Below, one piece after another: positions 6,352 through 7,000 of a stretch of 7,000 bases of DNA. Below the pieces are notes generated by a model. That model searched no databases and was not told the origin of the DNA. It saw only the letters and a list, made by a program, of their open reading frames with translations. Position numbers and translations under genes: made by a program. The DNA comes from Acidobacteriota bacterium (GTDB taxonomy: Bacteria; Acidobacteriota; Blastocatellia; RBC074): assembly GCA_022614735.1 (NCBI GenBank), contig JAKEHZ010000326.1, positions 1 to 7,000 of the forward strand. Reading direction: 5' to 3'. Within the stretch, counting starts at the first letter, position 1. Every line of letters begins with the position of its first letter.

Positions 6352-6720
6352 ATGGATGTGAAAAATTATCGTGACCTATTGGTTTGGCAAAAGGCTATGG
6401 ATTTGATGATAGAGTGTTACAGGCTCTCTGAAAAACTTCCGAAAAGCGAAATCTATGTGTTGATCAGCGAGATTCGCCGTTCAGCGGTTCATGTTCCTTC
6501 ATACATTGCCGACGGGCATGGGAGGGACTACACAAACGAATTTCTTCAACGTCTCTCCGCTGCTCATGGCCAGTTGATGAATCTCGAAACACAATGGCTT
6601 GCCGTTGATCGCTTGCACTATTTGCCAATGAGTGAGATCGAGCCGATTCTTAACCGCTGCAGCGAAATCGGTAAAATGATTAACGGGCTGATGCGAAGCC
6701 TGAAGAGCAGACAAAACTGA
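6352..6720 (+). CDS. Four-helix-bundle protein, S23 ribosomal/IVP family
   Basis: This 122-residue, helix-rich protein matches the four-helix-bundle family first known from proteins encoded in intervening sequences of Leptospira 23S rRNA genes (S23/IVP), relatives of the Avd accessory protein of diversity-generating retroelements. Signature parts are YRDLLVWQKAMDL (6-18), the helix-2 motif EIRRSAVHVPSYIADGHGRD (40-59; the family usually has IAEG where this has IADG) and the helix-3 part GQLMNLETQWLAVDRLHYL (73-91). The length is normal. Most members are chromosomal orphans of unknown function, and this copy is not inside an rRNA gene and has no reverse transcriptase nearby. The start is fixed by AAGGAGG. 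It lies between two different heptamer arrays, one immediately before its ribosome site and one overlapping its stop codon. Its coding sequence is visibly richer in A/T than the carboxyltransferase gene, which fits independent acquisition (inference). Confidence 0.9.
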   Translation: MDVKNYRDLLVWQKAMDLMIECYRLSEKLPKSEIYVLISEIRRSAVHVPSYIADGHGRDYTNEFLQRLSAAHGQLMNLETQWLAVDRLHYLPMSEIEPILNRCSEIGKMINGLMRSLKSRQN

Positions 6721-6746
6721 CCCCCGACCCCTGACCCCTGATCTCT
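6719..6746. repeat. Heptamer tandem array (GACCCCT, 4 units) overlapping a stop codon
   Basis: In a fixed 7-nt register the units are GACCCCC (6719-6725), GACCCCT, GACCCCT and GATCTCT (6740-6746). The first two bases are the GA of the TGA stop of the four-helix-bundle gene. The next heptad, GGAGAAT, holds the Shine-Dalgarno of the methyltransferase. The array thus fills nearly the whole 35-bp gap between the two genes. Confidence 0.88.
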
Positions 6747-6755
6747 GGAGAATTT

Positions 6756-7000
6756 ATGTCGGATGTAACACAACGCTTCTCAACCCGAGTCGAAAACTAC
6801 ATCAAATATCGCCCCGGCTATCCGAAAGAAGTAATTGAGACCTTGAAAGCAGAATGTGGCCTGACGCCGGATTCAGTCATCGCCGACATAGGTTCCGGCA
6901 CGGGCATCTTGGCGAAGATGTTCCTGCAAAACGGGAATCCGGTCTATGGCGTCGAGCCGAACCGCGAGATGCGCGAGGCGGGCGAAAAATTGCTCCAAGG
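6756..7000 (+). CDS. Class I SAM-dependent methyltransferase, N-terminal part (runs off window)
   Basis: An open frame begins at ATG 6756, preceded by GGAG (6747-6750) with 5 nt spacing, and stays open for 81 codons to the window end. Residues 7-23 read RFSTRVENYIKYRPGYP, an N-terminal pattern common in a group of small bacterial methyltransferases. Residues 43-52 (ADIGSGTGIL) are motif I, the glycine-rich SAM-binding loop, and GVEPNREM (65-72) is the acidic end of strand beta-2 that binds the ribose hydroxyls of SAM. The acceptor substrate is normally set by later parts of the protein, which are missing here, so no specific function is proposed. It probably shares a transcript with the four-helix-bundle gene, given the 35-bp gap. 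Confidence 0.9.
   Translation, partial: MSDVTQRFSTRVENYIKYRPGYPKEVIETLKAECGLTPDSVIADIGSGTGILAKMFLQNGNPVYGVEPNREMREAGEKLLQ

Noticed and set aside
6352..6720. Diversity-generating retroelement (because the S23 family is related to Avd)
   Set aside because: There is no reverse transcriptase, no template/variable repeat pair and no C-type-lectin-like target gene in the window.
6304..6746. Insertion sequence or composite transposon around the four-helix-bundle gene
   Set aside because: The two flanking arrays have different unit sequences and are not inverted copies of each other, no transposase is present and no target-site duplication is evident.

Overview
The window looks like a chromosomal piece of an Acidobacteriota bacterium, most likely of the Blastocatellia type. 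This rests on inference from three things: a large Oar-like outer-membrane receptor with the acidobacterial C-terminal barrel ending (FRAESINLFNTPQF, final W), a stand-alone four-helix-bundle (S23/IVP family) protein, and spacers filled with short tandem repeats and long hairpins. No rRNA, tRNA or phylogenetic marker is present, so the assignment is tentative.

Layout. On the minus strand, reading leftwards from about 4540, come a TonB-receptor-like outer-membrane protein (4537-1904), a crotonase-fold enoyl-CoA hydratase/isomerase (1670-900), an AhpD-like peroxidase-related protein (793-206) and the first 26 codons of an AtuA/DUF1446 protein (80-1, running off the window). On the plus strand, divergent from the receptor, come the carboxyltransferase (beta) subunit of an acyl-CoA carboxylase (4657-6249), an S23-type four-helix-bundle protein (6352-6720) and the start of a class I SAM-dependent methyltransferase (6756 onward, cut by the window end).

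How the genes may work together. AtuA-family proteins, acyl-CoA carboxylases and crotonases are parts of acyclic-terpene (citronellol/geraniol) and leucine-type branched acyl-CoA catabolism. Together they suggest a locus for breaking down a branched or isoprenoid acyl-CoA, possibly with the receptor as an uptake route. The substrate cannot be read from the sequence. The biotin carboxylase/biotin carrier subunit that the carboxyltransferase needs is not in the window.

The most unusual feature is in the spacers. All five spacers between co-directional genes carry a different short-period repeat: a perfect 38-bp inverted repeat built from 9-mers (108-195), a heptamer array (839-873), a 43-bp inverted repeat built from CGCAGAG units (1736-1843), and heptamer arrays before the S23 gene (6304-6338) and the methyltransferase (6719-6746). 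The divergent promoter spacer (4538-4656) has none. No gap between genes exceeds 300 bases, and I see no CRISPR array, transposase, tRNA or clear defence system.
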